A stretch of 64,000 nt of DNA from an uncultured Kiloniellaceae bacterium (GCA_947500035.1 CANMQP010000018.1:124001-188000), one strand, 5' to 3'. Positions 42,792-54,334 are shown, counted from the first letter of the stretch. Numbers and translations are program-made. The notes: generated from the sequence alone by a model not told the origin.

Positions 42792-43256
42792 ATGCCCAAC
42801 TGCCACACCATCTGTGTGAAAACCCGCCGGTCGCTCCGTTTCGCCGTTCTGATTTTTCTGCTGTCCGGGCCTATCGCGCTCGCTGACGATACGACCGAAA
42901 CCATCGACGGCATCGTTGCCTGCATGAACCGGGAAAACGGTCATGGCGCGGAGCCATTTCCTGGAAAAGGCGTGGAAGGAAGTTTCGCACGGCGGCTGCG
43001 GCACGAGATCAAAGCTCCATACCATCTCGTCAACGGCAATCTGGGCTGGCACGTCAGTTGGGTCGTTCTCGTCGATTTGTCTCAGCAACCCTTCAGGGGT
43101 TACGAAACCTACGGCCTGGAACGATCAGGCACAGGCGCTTTCGGCCGGAGGCCGATCCCGTGGAGTGTGACCGGCGCTCTTGCGGCCTGCGGCGTTCGAT
43201 TTGAAGGCCACTGGCAAGGCACGCCTCCGTGGGTCGAGACAACTGCAAACGACTGA
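42792..43256 (+). CDS. Secreted protein of unknown function, copy 1 of a tandem pair
   Basis: The 154-residue protein has a signal peptide (VKTRRSLRFAVLIFLLSGPIALA) and a small mature domain with two Cys. Conserved with the next gene are CMNRENGHG, NGNLGWHVSWVVLVD, GYETYGLE, TGAFGRRPIPW and the ending CGVRFEGHWQGTPPW. I used ATG 42792; GTG 42816 would give a more compact signal peptide. The domain has no name that I recognise. Confidence 0.7.
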   Translation: MPNCHTICVKTRRSLRFAVLIFLLSGPIALADDTTETIDGIVACMNRENGHGAEPFPGKGVEGSFARRLRHEIKAPYHLVNGNLGWHVSWVVLVDLSQQPFRGYETYGLERSGTGAFGRRPIPWSVTGALAACGVRFEGHWQGTPPWVETTAND

Positions 43257-43303
43257 CCGCGAGTGGCTTGTGCAATGGAAATGTCCTCCCCACATCTGCC
43301 CCC

Positions 43304-43798
43304 ATGCTTATGAAGTATCGATTGCGGATTCTCGCCGTAATTCTTCTTTTGGGTTTGTCCTGGCCTGTTGCATCCTATCTGCTCGAAGCCGCGTTCTTCT
43401 TGTCGAGATACGACTCCGATGACCGCGTCGTATACTGCATCAATTACGAAAACGGTCATGGCTTCGGGGACAATCCCTCTTCAAGCAAAGAATGGGACGA
43501 CACCTTTGGGCGTCCGGTGGTTCTTGAGGCCGGGGATCAACTCTATTCCATTCAAGGAAACCTGGGTCACCACGTGACCTGGATAGCTATACTCGATAAG
43601 TCGCTGCAGCCGGTTAAAGCATACGAGACATATGGCGCCGAAGGTGACGCCACGGGTGCGTTCGGCAGGTCGAAAATACCGTCAGACGTGATCAAAGCCC
43701 TTAAAACCTGCGGCATTCAATTTGCCGGGCTTTGGCAAGGTCCCCTCCCCTGGCCCCAGCTGAACCTACACGACCTTATACCGCTTTCCGTCGATTAA
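43304..43798 (+). CDS. Secreted protein of unknown function, copy 2 of a tandem pair
   Basis: The 164-residue protein has an N-terminal hydrophobic segment (LRILAVILLLGLSWPVASYLL), probably signal or anchor, and a domain related to the preceding gene: CINYENGHGFG, QGNLGHHVTWIAILD, AYETYGAEGDATGAFGRSKIP, CGIQFAGLWQGPLPW. The shared Cys pair may form a disulfide. The start is ATG 43304, or the ATG two codons later. The two paralogs are 47 bases apart and probably arose by duplication. Confidence 0.72.
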   Translation: MLMKYRLRILAVILLLGLSWPVASYLLEAAFFLSRYDSDDRVVYCINYENGHGFGDNPSSSKEWDDTFGRPVVLEAGDQLYSIQGNLGHHVTWIAILDKSLQPVKAYETYGAEGDATGAFGRSKIPSDVIKALKTCGIQFAGLWQGPLPWPQLNLHDLIPLSVD

Positions 43799-43974
43799 AC
43801 CTCCCTGCCTCGCTCCAACCACGGGAAGCACTTCCCCCAAGTTCGCCTATTTCTTGTGCAGCGCAGCAACGATTCAATCTTGACTCGTTAAGCATAATAG
43901 TGAGTAATTGCCCAACACATAGGCAAATGCTCAAAACCTAAGAGCCACCCCAAGACCTGTGCGGGAGGAAAAAC

Positions 43975-45294
43975 ATGACATTCAAATCCTTGATGCTCGG
44001 CGCCTGCTCTGTGCTCGCCATTGCTGGTGTCGCCAGCAGCGACGCCCGTGCCGAGACCCTGACCATCGCCACCGTGAACAACGGCGATATGATCCGCATG
44101 CAAAAGCTGACGGATGACTTCACCGCCAAGAACCCCGGCATCGAGGTCGAGTGGGTCACGCTGGAAGAAAACGTTCTGCGCCAGAAGGTCACCACCGATG
44201 TCGCCACCAAGGGCGGCCAGTATGACGTGATGACAATCGGTACCTACGAGGTTCCGATCTGGGGCCAGAAAGGCTGGCTGGTCTCGCTGAACGACCTGCC
44301 CGCCTCTTACGACGTTGACGATATCCTGCCCGCGATCCGCGGTGGTCTGACCGTGGACGGCGAACTCTATGCCGCGCCTTTCTACGGCGAGTCCTCCATG
44401 GTCATGTACCGCAAGGACCTGATGGAGAAGGCCGGGCTGGAAATGCCCGAAGCCCCGAGTTGGGAATTCGTGCGGGACGCCGCCAAGGCCATGACCGACA
44501 AGGACGCCGGCGTTTACGGCATCTGCCTGCGCGGCAAGGCCGGCTGGGGCGAGAATGTCGCCTTCCTGACCGCCACCGCCAATTCCTTCGGCGCCAAGTG
44601 GTTCGACATGGACTGGAAGCCCCAGTTCGACAGCGCGGAATGGAAAGAGGCCCTGACCTTCTACATCGAGATGATGAATGAATCCGGTCCTCCGGGCGCC
44701 TCCTCCAACGGCTTCAACGAGAACCTCTCGCTGACCCAGACCGGCAAGTGCGGTATGTGGATCGATGCGACCGTGGCCGCGTCCTTCGTGACCAACCCGA
44801 AAGACTCGACCGTTGCCGACAAGATGGGCTTTGCCTTGGCGCCGGATACGGGTCTGGGCAAACGCGGCAACTGGCTCTGGGCCTGGTCGCTTGCCATTCC
44901 CGCAGGAACCAAGCAGGAAGGCGCCGCCAAGAAGTTCGTCGAGTGGGCCACCTCCAAGGAATACCTGGCACTGGTGGCTGAAAAAGAAGGCTGGGCCAAC
45001 GTGCCTCCGGGAACGCGCGCCTCGCTCTATGCGAACCCCGAGTATGCCAAGGTGCCTTTCGCCAAGATGACCCTGGACAGCATCAATTCCGCCGACCCGC
45101 AGAACCCGACCGTGGACAAGGTTCCCTACGTCGGTGTCCAGTTCGTCGCCATTCCCGAGTTCCAGGGTATCGCGACCGCCGTCGGTCAGCAGTTCTCCGC
45201 GGCGCTCGCCGGGACGACTTCCATCGACGACGCCCTTGCGAACGCCCAGCGGCTGACCACGCGCGCCATGACGAAAGCCGGTTACATCAAGTAA
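43975..45294 (+). CDS. Polyol ABC transporter, periplasmic binding protein (SmoE-like)
   Basis: A 439-residue family-1 solute-binding protein with signal peptide (MTFKSLMLGACSVLAIAGVASSDARA). The opening TLTIATVNNGDMIRMQKL with TAKNPGIEVEWVTLEENVLRQKVTTD and GGQYDVMTIGTYEVPIWG matches the sorbitol/mannitol receptors of alphaproteobacteria, as do the later FYGESSMVMYRKDLMEKAGL and GKCGMWIDATVAASF. It is the first gene of a polyol import and oxidation cluster running to 49959. Confidence 0.92.
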   Translation: MTFKSLMLGACSVLAIAGVASSDARAETLTIATVNNGDMIRMQKLTDDFTAKNPGIEVEWVTLEENVLRQKVTTDVATKGGQYDVMTIGTYEVPIWGQKGWLVSLNDLPASYDVDDILPAIRGGLTVDGELYAAPFYGESSMVMYRKDLMEKAGLEMPEAPSWEFVRDAAKAMTDKDAGVYGICLRGKAGWGENVAFLTATANSFGAKWFDMDWKPQFDSAEWKEALTFYIEMMNESGPPGASSNGFNENLSLTQTGKCGMWIDATVAASFVTNPKDSTVADKMGFALAPDTGLGKRGNWLWAWSLAIPAGTKQEGAAKKFVEWATSKEYLALVAEKEGWANVPPGTRASLYANPEYAKVPFAKMTLDSINSADPQNPTVDKVPYVGVQFVAIPEFQGIATAVGQQFSAALAGTTSIDDALANAQRLTTRAMTKAGYIK

Positions 45295-45644
45295 CGTGCT
45301 CTCTCCACGGTGGGGCGGCGACGGAACATGGATACCTTGTCAGTTTGCCGTTCCACCGCCGATACACTCCCCCGCCGTGGAGATATTTTCGAGAGTCTGG
45401 CCGCTATACACTTCTTTAATGGAAGGCGTGAGTCAGCCTCAGACAATTAAGACGGAGTCTGATCGTTTTTCCCGGTGTTGGTGGAAAGCATGAATCAGCG
45501 TCTGCATACTAAAAAAAAAAGATAAGCGTCCGCACTGTCGGCCTTAAGCTTGTCAGCCTGTACTGACCAGAGCCTGATGCCTTTCGCGCGTTTCGTGGAA
45601 AGATAGATCAGTCGCTCGCTGAAAGAATTCAAGGGAGTTTCGTC
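45295..45644. other. Intercistronic stretch with a stem-loop
   Basis: The 350 bases between the binding protein and permease genes contain an inverted repeat CTCCACGG (45303-45310) / CCGTGGAG (45375-45382), with adjoining G and C runs that can extend the stem. Such hairpins after binding-protein genes protect their message or lower downstream expression. No gene was seen. Confidence 0.55.
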
Positions 45645-46517
45645 GTGGCCACAGCCCATTCCCGTACCGCTGCCCGCCTCATGATCTCGCCGGCCGTTCT
45701 GCTTCTGCTGGCCTGGATGATCGTGCCGCTGTCGATGACGATCTACTTCTCGTTCCTGAGCTACAATCTGCTGTCGCCGGGCACCGAGGAATTTATCGGC
45801 CTGCTCAACTACGAATACTTCCTGACCGACCCGGCCTTTTTCGCGGCCCTGGGCAACACCCTGCTGCTGGTCGGCGGCGTGCTGGTCATCACCACCGTCG
45901 GCGGCGTTCTGCTGGCCCTGCTGCTGGATCAGCCCATGTGGGGTCAGGGCATCGTGCGCATCCTGGTGATCGCACCCTTCTTCGTCATGCCCACGGTCTC
46001 CGCCCTGGTCTGGAAGAACATGTTCATGAACCCGGTCAGCGGCCTCTTTGCCTACGGCGCGAGCGCGATCGGGATCGAGCCCTTCGATTTTCTGGCCCAT
46101 GCGCCGCTCTTCTCGATCATCGTCATCGTCGCCTGGCAGTGGCTGCCTTTTGCGACCCTCATTCTGCTGACCGCGCTGCAATCCCTGGACTCCGAGCAGC
46201 TCGAAGCCGCCGAAATGGACGGCGCCAGTAAGATCAGCCGCTTCTTCTACATGGTCGTGCCGCATCTCTCCCGCGCCGTGACCGTGGTCATCCTGATCCA
46301 GACCATCTTCCTGCTGTCGGTCTTCGCCGAGATCCTGGTGACCACCAACGGCGGTCCGGGCACGGCCTCCACCAACATCACCTTCCTGGTCTATGCCCAG
46401 TCGCTGCTGCAGTTCGATGTGGGCGGCGGCTCCGCGGGCGGTATCGTCGCCGTCATCCTCGCCAACATCGTTGCGATCTTCCTGCTTCGGATGATCGGCA
46501 AGAACCTGGAGGCTTAG
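45645..46517 (+). CDS. Polyol ABC transporter permease 1 (SmoF-like)
   Basis: A 290-residue MalF-type permease with six membrane segments. The cytoplasmic coupling motif EAAEMDGASKISRFFYMVVPHL (EAA loop) is complete near residue 188, and the C-terminal half has FLLSVFAEILVTTNGGPGTAST and INITFLVYAQSL-like segments. AAGGGAG precedes the start codon GTG at 45645. The following permease begins 3 bases after the stop. Confidence 0.93.
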   Translation: MATAHSRTAARLMISPAVLLLLAWMIVPLSMTIYFSFLSYNLLSPGTEEFIGLLNYEYFLTDPAFFAALGNTLLLVGGVLVITTVGGVLLALLLDQPMWGQGIVRILVIAPFFVMPTVSALVWKNMFMNPVSGLFAYGASAIGIEPFDFLAHAPLFSIIVIVAWQWLPFATLILLTALQSLDSEQLEAAEMDGASKISRFFYMVVPHLSRAVTVVILIQTIFLLSVFAEILVTTNGGPGTASTNITFLVYAQSLLQFDVGGGSAGGIVAVILANIVAIFLLRMIGKNLEA

Positions 46518-46520
46518 AGT

Positions 46521-47351
46521 ATGGCCCGCGCTGTCACCACCCGCCGCAAAGCCGTCGTCACCGCCTGTGCCTGGGCGATCGGACTGACGATCTTCTTTCC
46601 GATCCTCTGGACGGTTCTGACCAGCTTCAAAACCGAGGCCCAGGCCATCGCCGATCCGCCCACGCTGTTGTTCTTCCAATGGACCACCGAGAACTACAGC
46701 GAGGTTCTGGAGCGCTCCAACTACTTCCGCCACTTCGCGAACTCGGTGATCATTTCGGTCGGCTCGACCATTCTAGGCCTGATCATCGCCATTCCCGCAG
46801 CCTGGTCGATGGCCTTCGTGCCGGCGAAGCGCACCAAAGACGTCCTGATGTGGATGCTCTCCACCAAGATGCTGCCGCCGGTCGGCGTCCTGATCCCGAT
46901 CTATCTGATCTTCCGGGATACGGGCCTGCTCGACAGCCGTATCGGGCTGGTCGTTGTCATGACCCTGATCAACCTGCCGATCATCGTCTGGATGCTCTTC
47001 ACCTACTTCAAGGAAATCCCCGGCGAGATCCTGGAGGCCGCACGGATGGACGGCGCAACCCTCTGGTCCGAGATCCTCTATGTGCTGACGCCCATGGCGG
47101 TCCCCGGCATTGCCTCCACCATGTTGCTCAACATCATTCTGGCGTGGAACGAGGCCTTCTGGACCCTGAACCTGACGACCACGAACGCCGCGCCCCTGAC
47201 CGCCTTCATCGCCAGCTATTCCAGTCCCGAAGGCCTCTTCTACGCAAAACTTTCCGCCGCCTCCGCCATGGCGATTGCGCCGATCCTCATCATGGGTTGG
47301 TTCAGTCAGAAACAGCTGGTGCGCGGTCTGACTTTTGGCGCAGTGAAATAA
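46521..47351 (+). CDS. Polyol ABC transporter permease 2 (SmoG-like)
   Basis: A 276-residue MalG-type permease with six membrane segments, a periplasmic loop with [21 protein letters not shown], and the EAA coupling loop [20 protein letters not shown] near residue 172. The [25 protein letters not shown] block is typical of polyol/sugar permeases. It is followed by the ATPase 19 bases later. Confidence 0.93.
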   Translation: MARAVTTRRKAVVTACAWAIGLTIFFPILWTVLTSFKTEAQAIADPPTLLFFQWTTENYSEVLERSNYFRHFANSVIISVGSTILGLIIAIPAAWSMAFVPAKRTKDVLMWMLSTKMLPPVGVLIPIYLIFRDTGLLDSRIGLVVVMTLINLPIIVWMLFTYFKEIPGEILEAARMDGATLWSEILYVLTPMAVPGIASTMLLNIILAWNEAFWTLNLTTTNAAPLTAFIASYSSPEGLFYAKLSAASAMAIAPILIMGWFSQKQLVRGLTFGAVK

Positions 47352-47370
47352 AGAGTGGAGCACTAAAGTA

Positions 47371-48368
<998 letters not shown>

Positions 48369-48372
<4 letters not shown>

Positions 48373-49154
48373 AACGTCTTGACGGAAAATCCGCCCTGAT
48401 CACCGGGGCCGCCCGCGGCATCGGCCGAAGCTTCGCCGAGGCCTATGTGCGCGAGGGCGCGATCGTCGCCATCGCCGATATCGACCTGGCGCGTGCCAGC
48501 GAGACCGCCGGGGAGATCGGCGCACAGGCCTATGCGGTCGAGATGGACGTCACCGATCAGGCCTCGATCGACGCCGCCATCAAAACGGTCGAGGACCGCC
48601 AGGGCGGGCTCGACATCCTGGTCAACAACGCCGCCCTCTTCGACGCCGCGCCGATTACCGAAATTACGCGGGAGAGCTATGACCGGCTTTTCGCGATCAA
48701 CGTCGGCGGCATGCTCTTTACCCTGCAGGCGGCGGCGCGCTCCATGATCGCGCTCGGACGGCCCGGCGGCGGACGGGGCAAGATCATCAATATGGCCAGC
48801 CAGGCCGGGCGGCGCGGCGAAGCCCTGGTCGGGGTCTACTGCGCCACCAAGGCCGCCGTGATCAGCCTCACCCAATCCGCCGGACTGAACCTGGTCGGCC
48901 AGGGCATCAACGTGAACGCGATCGCGCCGGGCGTGGTCGAGGGCGAGCATTGGGACGGCGTGGATGCCCTCTTCGCCAGACTGGAAAACCGGCCCCTCGG
49001 CGAGAAGAAAAAAGAGGTCGGCGAAGCCGTGCCTTTCGGACGCATGGGCACCGCCGAAGACCTCACCGGCATGGCCATCTTTCTGGCCGGCAGTGAAAGC
49101 GATTACGTCGTCTCCCAGACCTACAACGTCGATGGCGGCAATTGGATGAGCTGA
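48369..49154 (+). CDS. Short-chain polyol dehydrogenase (sorbitol dehydrogenase SmoS-like)
   Basis: The 261-residue SDR has TGAARGIG for NAD binding, [20 protein letters not shown], the catalytic [22 protein letters not shown] with Tyr-x-x-x-Lys, and the ending [14 protein letters not shown]. The [18 protein letters not shown] pattern and gene position behind the polyol ATPase match Rhodobacter sorbitol (L-iditol) dehydrogenase SmoS. The start is the GTG at 48369 overlapping the ATPase stop. Confidence 0.9.
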
Positions 49155-49182
49155 GGCTCGTATTATCTTAAGGAAGTGAAGC

Positions 49183-49936
<754 letters not shown>

Positions 49937-49959
<23 letters not shown>

Positions 49960-50641
49960 CCTGCAAAGCGCGCAGCTTCAGACGCGCGAACGCCCGCGTC
50001 TCGTGATCTTCGATTGCGACGGTGTGCTGGTCGACAGCGAGCCGCTTTCCTTTCAGGTCTTATCGAAACAGATTGAAATAAAGGGCGCATCCATCCCCAT
50101 GGACGACTGCTATCGTCTGTTCCTGGGGAAGAGCCTCACGAGTACGACAGAGATCCTGAGCCGCGAGTTCAATGTCGAATTCTCCGACGAAGATCTCGAG
50201 TCCATGCGCCTGCAGCTCTTCGATCTTTACCGCCGGGAACTTCGCCCCATCCCGGGAATCGCCGCTCTTTTGCAAAGCCTGGAGCTGCCGGTCTGCGTCG
50301 CCTCCTCCAGCCAGTTGGAGCGCATTCGCCTCTCCCTGGAGGTCACCGGCCTGCGCGCGAGCTTCGAACCCCATATCTTCAGCGCCTCCATGGTCGCCAA
50401 CGGCAAGCCCGCGCCCGACCTCTTTTTGCATGCGGCGCGGGAAATGAGCATCGCGCCCCAGCATTGCCTCGTAATCGAGGACAGCCCGGCGGGCATCGAG
50501 GCCGCCCAACGCGCGGGTATGGCCGTGGTCGGCTTCACCGGCGGCGGTCACGCCCAAACCGACAGCCACCGCGTTTCCCTCGAAGCGCTCTCACCCGACG
50601 CGGTGATCGCAAAGATATCCGAGCTCGCCCCCTTTCTTTAG
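49937..50641 (+). CDS. HAD-superfamily phosphatase (subfamily IA)
   Basis: The 234-residue protein has all HAD motifs: nucleophile Asp26 and Asp28 in IFDCDGVLVDSEPL, motif II VCVASSSQLERI, and motif III/IV KPAPDLFLHAAREM with VIEDSPAGIEAAQRAG. A helical cap lies between. It resembles beta-phosphoglucomutase or sugar-phosphatase-like enzymes (YcjU/YniC type). Overlap with the SDR gene suggests a role in polyol or sugar-phosphate metabolism. Confidence 0.88.
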
Positions 50642-50722
50642 CGCGCGATTTCTCATCTAATGCCGTAAGCAAGCGAAGCTTCGATAACGGCTTCGCGCAA
50701 ACAGCATTGTAGGGAAGACGCC

Positions 50723-51541
50723 ATGATCAAGAACGGAGTGAAAAGCCTGTGGAACCAGAACAAACCCACCTTGAACGGCTGGCTCTCCATCGGGAATACC
50801 TTCTCAGCCGAGATCATGGCGGCGCAGGGCTACGACAGCCTGACCGTTGACCTGCAGCACGGCGCGGTCGACTACAGCGGCGCGCTGCCCATGCTGCAGG
50901 CCATGCGGGCAAGTGGTGTGACGCCCCTGGCGCGCGTGCCCTGGCTGGAACCCGGCGTGATCATGAAGGTGCTCGACGCCGGGGCCTACGGCGTCATCTG
51001 CCCGATGGTCAACTCCCGAGCGGAGGCCGAACAGCTGGTCTCCTACATGCGCTATCCCCCTAAGGGCACGCGCAGCTTCGGGCCGACACGGGTGAACTTT
51101 TCCGCTGGTGCGAACTATGCGGGCGAGGCCAACGACGAGATCCTCTGCCTTGCCATGATCGAAACCGCGGAGGCCATGGCGAACCTCGAGGATATCGTCT
51201 CCACACCGGGGCTGGATGGCGTTTACATCGGTCCTGCCGATCTGACCCTGGGCCTGAGCAACGGCAGCCTGCCGCCCGGCTTCGACCGGGAAGAACCGGA
51301 GATGGTCGAGGCGATCAGGAAGATCCTGGCTGCCGCGAAGAACGCTGGGATCCGCGCGGCTCTGCACTGCGGCAGCCCGGCCTACGCCGCCAAAGCCATC
51401 GGCTGGGGCTTCGATATGACCACGCTGGCAAACGACGTCAGACTGCTTGCCGCCGCGGCATCAGAGAGTGTCGGCCAGACCCGTGAGCTGCTGGGCTCGG
51501 GTGGCAATGAGGCCACCCCGAGCGACAAGAGCAGTTACTGA
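50723..51541 (+). CDS. HpcH/HpaI-type class II aldolase
   Basis: The 272-residue TIM-barrel protein has the family pattern: LNGWLSIGNTFSAEIMAAQGYD, TVDLQHGAVDY, PLARVPWLEPGVIMKVLDAGAYGVICPMVNS, LAMIETAEAMANL and GVYIGPADLTLGL. These give Mg2+ and 2-oxo-acid binding (Glu in MIET and Asp in GPADL). Such aldolases split 4-hydroxy-2-oxo acids into pyruvate and an aldehyde. It follows the polyol cluster by 81 bases and may take a product of it. It overlaps the convergent LysR gene by seven bases. Confidence 0.9.
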   Translation: MIKNGVKSLWNQNKPTLNGWLSIGNTFSAEIMAAQGYDSLTVDLQHGAVDYSGALPMLQAMRASGVTPLARVPWLEPGVIMKVLDAGAYGVICPMVNSRAEAEQLVSYMRYPPKGTRSFGPTRVNFSAGANYAGEANDEILCLAMIETAEAMANLEDIVSTPGLDGVYIGPADLTLGLSNGSLPPGFDREEPEMVEAIRKILAAAKNAGIRAALHCGSPAYAAKAIGWGFDMTTLANDVRLLAAAASESVGQTRELLGSGGNEATPSDKSSY

Positions 51542-52440
51542 GCCATCTGCCCCAGTAAACGTGGCTCCTGGCTTTTGAAGAGTTCAGCAATCGCATCGAT
51601 CGCGCCCCGGACGCGCGGTGTGCGCAGAAGGTCACGGTGCACCAGCAGCCACTGATCAACAAGCAGTTCAGGTATGACCGGCGACACACGCTGTAATCCG
51701 GTCACGCCGGTCGCGGCATAGCAGGGTAGAACGGCAAGCCCGCAGCCGCGCCGCACCGCCTCGACCATCACGAGGCCGTTGTTGGTCCGGGTTTCCGGAA
51801 CCCGGCTGCGGCGCTTGTCGAGCCATTTTTGACTTCCAAAATGCGCATGGGCTTCGTCGTATCCAACCCAGCTGCAAGCGTTGAAACGCGCCTCGGTCAG
51901 GCTTTGCGGGAAGCGTTCAACATAACCGTCGGCACCATAGATGGCATAGGCCACCCTGCCGACTTTGCGTGAGATAAGACTGGAATTCTCAGGCAGACAT
52001 TCCCGGATCAGGAGGTCGGCCTCCCGCCGCGTCAGATTGACCTGCACATGGGAGACGGCAACCTCCCACTCGACCTCGGGCAAGGCAGCTTTCAATTCCG
52101 CCAGGTTCTCGGTCAGGAACATGGCCATCTGTTCCGGGGTCGAGACCCTGAGCGTTCCCGTTAACTCCTCGGAAAAGGAATCCCGCCGCCGTTGAATGAC
52201 ATCGGCGGAGTGAGTCATCTGTTCGGCGAGGGGCAGCAGTTCCACACCCGCCGGCGCCAGGACAAAACCGTCCGGGCGCTTGTCGAAGAGACGCGCGGAA
52301 AGCGACTCTTCCAGGCTTTGAATGCGCCGCCCCACCGTCGGCTGGCTCAGCTTTAACTCGCGCGCTGCTGCCGAGAGCGTGCCCAGCCGCGCAACGGCAC
52401 AGAACACACGAACGTCGTCCCAATTCATAACGGAACCCAT
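51535..52440 (-). CDS. LysR-type transcriptional regulator
   Basis: The 301-residue protein begins with a LysR domain (MNWDDVRVFCAVARLGTLSAAARELKLSQPTVGRRIQSLEE, after a short MGSV) and an effector domain starting LTGTLRVSTPEQMAMFL. The DVRVFCAVARLGTLSAAAREL start is typical of one proteobacterial LysR group. It faces the DMT transporter gene at 52589, with 148 bases of AT-rich spacer, so exporter control is likely. Confidence 0.88.
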   Translation of the reverse strand: MGSVMNWDDVRVFCAVARLGTLSAAARELKLSQPTVGRRIQSLEESLSARLFDKRPDGFVLAPAGVELLPLAEQMTHSADVIQRRRDSFSEELTGTLRVSTPEQMAMFLTENLAELKAALPEVEWEVAVSHVQVNLTRREADLLIRECLPENSSLISRKVGRVAYAIYGADGYVERFPQSLTEARFNACSWVGYDEAHAHFGSQKWLDKRRSRVPETRTNNGLVMVEAVRRGCGLAVLPCYAATGVTGLQRVSPVIPELLVDQWLLVHRDLLRTPRVRGAIDAIAELFKSQEPRLLGQMAQ

Positions 52441-52588
52441 AGGTCACATTAGCCTTTTCTTTTCTTCCAGAGCTATTCAAAAACGAATAACAGCTATTGA
52501 AAAGAGAATATACAGCTTCATTTTTGAATGCGCTATTCCTGCAATCGGGCAAACGCTCCGCGCCCTCCAAGATCAACGCAGGACTTTC

Positions 52589-53560
52589 ATGACGCCGACC
52601 TCAGCCACCTCTGCCGCAAAACAATCAACCTCCTCCATCGAAACAAAAGTACCCGGCCGATCGGGCGATCCCGGTGCTGCTTTAAAGGGGGTATTACTGG
52701 CCCTGATGGGAACGGCGCTCTTTACAATCATGTTCGCCCTGCCGAAATTCGCAGGACCGGCAAGCAGCGGAACCGACGTACCCGGTCTGCAAATTGCCTT
52801 CATCCGCTATTTCGGTGGTTTTCTGGCGGTGCTCCCGCTTGCGGTAACGACACATCGCAAGGGTGTATCGCTGATCTCTCCGCAGCCGCAATGGCACCTC
52901 TTTCGCGCGAGTCTCGGTATTGCGTCAGTGGTTTGCGGCGTTTATGCCGCAACGCATATGCCGCTGGCGAACGCGACGGCCATCGGCCTGACCAACGGTG
53001 TTTTCGCGATCATCCTGGCCTTCATATTTTTCGGTGAACGGATTGCGGGCCTGGCCTGGATTGCGTCACTCCTGTGCCTGGCGGGCGCTTTGGTAGTGGC
53101 GCGCCCCGCCGCCGACCTCGTGGCCGCCTTTCAGAGCAACCCGGCGGCCTTTGTCGCCCTGATCGGCGCTATTACCATGGCCGGGGAGATGGCGGTCCTG
53201 ACCCATGTCTCCAGGCGCGAACCCGTGGCACGGGTCCTGCTCTACGTGAACGCCCTCGCCTCCCTCGCCCTGGCCATACCCGCATTTCTGCTCTGGGAGC
53301 CGTTAGACGACAGGACCCTGATCTTCATCTGCTTCATGGGGCCAGTCGCGATCCTCGGGCAGATCTGCAACATCTGGTCGGTCCGCTATGCGACCATTTC
53401 ACTGATCACACCCTTCAAGTACAGCTCAATGGTCTTCGCCACCTTCATCGATGTGCTTTTCTTCGACCTGCTCCCGGATGGCATCACCGTCACGGGCTGT
53501 CTGCTGGTCGCCTTCGGTGGTCTTTGGTTGGCAAGGCTGCAACGCCGAAGGAACGACTAA
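52589..53560 (+). CDS. DMT-superfamily (EamA) transporter
   Basis: A 323-residue membrane protein with ten hydrophobic segments in two EamA halves (the first with FIRYFGGFLAVLPLAVTTHRKG and ATHMPLANATAIGLTNGVF, the second with ICNIWSVRYATISLITPFKYSSMVFATFIDVLFFDLLPD). Such proteins export amino acids or metabolites. An N-terminal 30-residue Ser/Thr-rich tail precedes the first helix. I used ATG 52589; the upstream open frame crosses the LysR gene and is not coding. Confidence 0.85.
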   Translation: MTPTSATSAAKQSTSSIETKVPGRSGDPGAALKGVLLALMGTALFTIMFALPKFAGPASSGTDVPGLQIAFIRYFGGFLAVLPLAVTTHRKGVSLISPQPQWHLFRASLGIASVVCGVYAATHMPLANATAIGLTNGVFAIILAFIFFGERIAGLAWIASLLCLAGALVVARPAADLVAAFQSNPAAFVALIGAITMAGEMAVLTHVSRREPVARVLLYVNALASLALAIPAFLLWEPLDDRTLIFICFMGPVAILGQICNIWSVRYATISLITPFKYSSMVFATFIDVLFFDLLPDGITVTGCLLVAFGGLWLARLQRRRND

Positions 53561-53665
53561 ACCGCCGTTCAGGCCGATAGAATCCAAAGGCAAGCCTATG
53601 CGCCCTTCAAAGGCTTATTGACGAGGCATAAGCAAGTCTGAGGAAGGTCTTGTCGGTAGAACCTA

Positions 53666-53691
53666 AAGAGGGGCGTTGAGACACCCCTCTT
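53666..53691. terminator. Bidirectional hairpin terminator
   Basis: AAGAGGGG (53666-53673) pairs with CCCCTCTT (53684-53691) around a 10-base loop between the convergent DMT and small membrane-protein genes; short T-rich sequence follows on both strands. Confidence 0.6.
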
Positions 53692-53746
53692 ATCCTTTGA
53701 GCTTCCAGAGCCCGTTGCGGTTCAGATAAAAGACTGCATAACGAGT

Positions 53747-54103
53747 CTAAAACTGAGCGGCAAGCGCATCCATGCAGGCGCCGGCGACGTTCCGGTCCGG
53801 GTCTTCCGAACCAGGCATCGTTGCCCAACCCGCTTTCATCAGCATGTCTCTGCGCTGATAGCTGCTGGCTTCCTTCAACTTGGCGAGCATCGCAGTGTTT
53901 TGAGGGTCGTTTTTCGATTGCTCGACACAAATCGGTACCAGAGCCGCGACAACCGCCAAGCGTGACTGATCATTCGCCATCTTCTGGGCAGTACCACCTG
54001 TCGCCCAGCCGCCCCAGGAGAAACCAACGATTGCAAGCGCAACAGCACCGATTGCCGCGCCATAGAGCCCAGGTTTTGTCCAATCCGGTATATTCATGCT
54101 CAT
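53747..54103 (-). CDS. Small one-helix membrane protein, unknown function
   Basis: The 118-residue protein has one hydrophobic N-terminal segment (YGAAIGAVALAIVGFSWGGWATG) and a soluble C-terminal part with two Cys (VPICVEQS, AGACMDALAAQF), presumably outside the cytoplasm. GAGGAA precedes the start. The block LVPICVEQSKNDPQ and KAGWATMPG appear in small alphaproteobacterial proteins of unknown role. It begins a row of minus-strand small genes. Confidence 0.75.
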   Translation of the reverse strand: MSMNIPDWTKPGLYGAAIGAVALAIVGFSWGGWATGGTAQKMANDQSRLAVVAALVPICVEQSKNDPQNTAMLAKLKEASSYQRRDMLMKAGWATMPGSEDPDRNVAGACMDALAAQF

Positions 54104-54141
54104 TTCCTCGCTTTTGGAAAAAATTATTTTTTCCTATATTT

Positions 54142-54193
54142 ATAATATACAAAATAAACATAAAAATATCACGATATTTATTTTGTATATTAT
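54142..54193. repeat. Perfect 17-bp AT-rich inverted repeat
   Basis: ATAATATACAAAATAAA (54142-54158) and TTTATTTTGTATATTAT (54177-54193) pair perfectly with an 18-base loop, inside about 130 bases that are nearly all A and T. It lies 40 bases upstream of the small membrane-protein gene and could be an operator or an RNA hairpin. Confidence 0.85.
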
Positions 54194-54334
54194 TATAACG
54201 AGAAAGAAAATTTAAAATATAGGCAAAAAAAAGATATTAAAATATTTTCAGAACACTCCCCCTCACCTGCCCCCAACAAACAGACTTAGAGGTCCAGCGT
54301 CCTTTAACATCAAAAGCGAGGCGTCCAATCAGGA

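Noticed and set aside
45495..46733. Antisense open frame (412 codons) over the polyol permeases
   Set aside because: Asp/Gln/Arg-rich composition without family features; it is the complement of well-supported permease genes.
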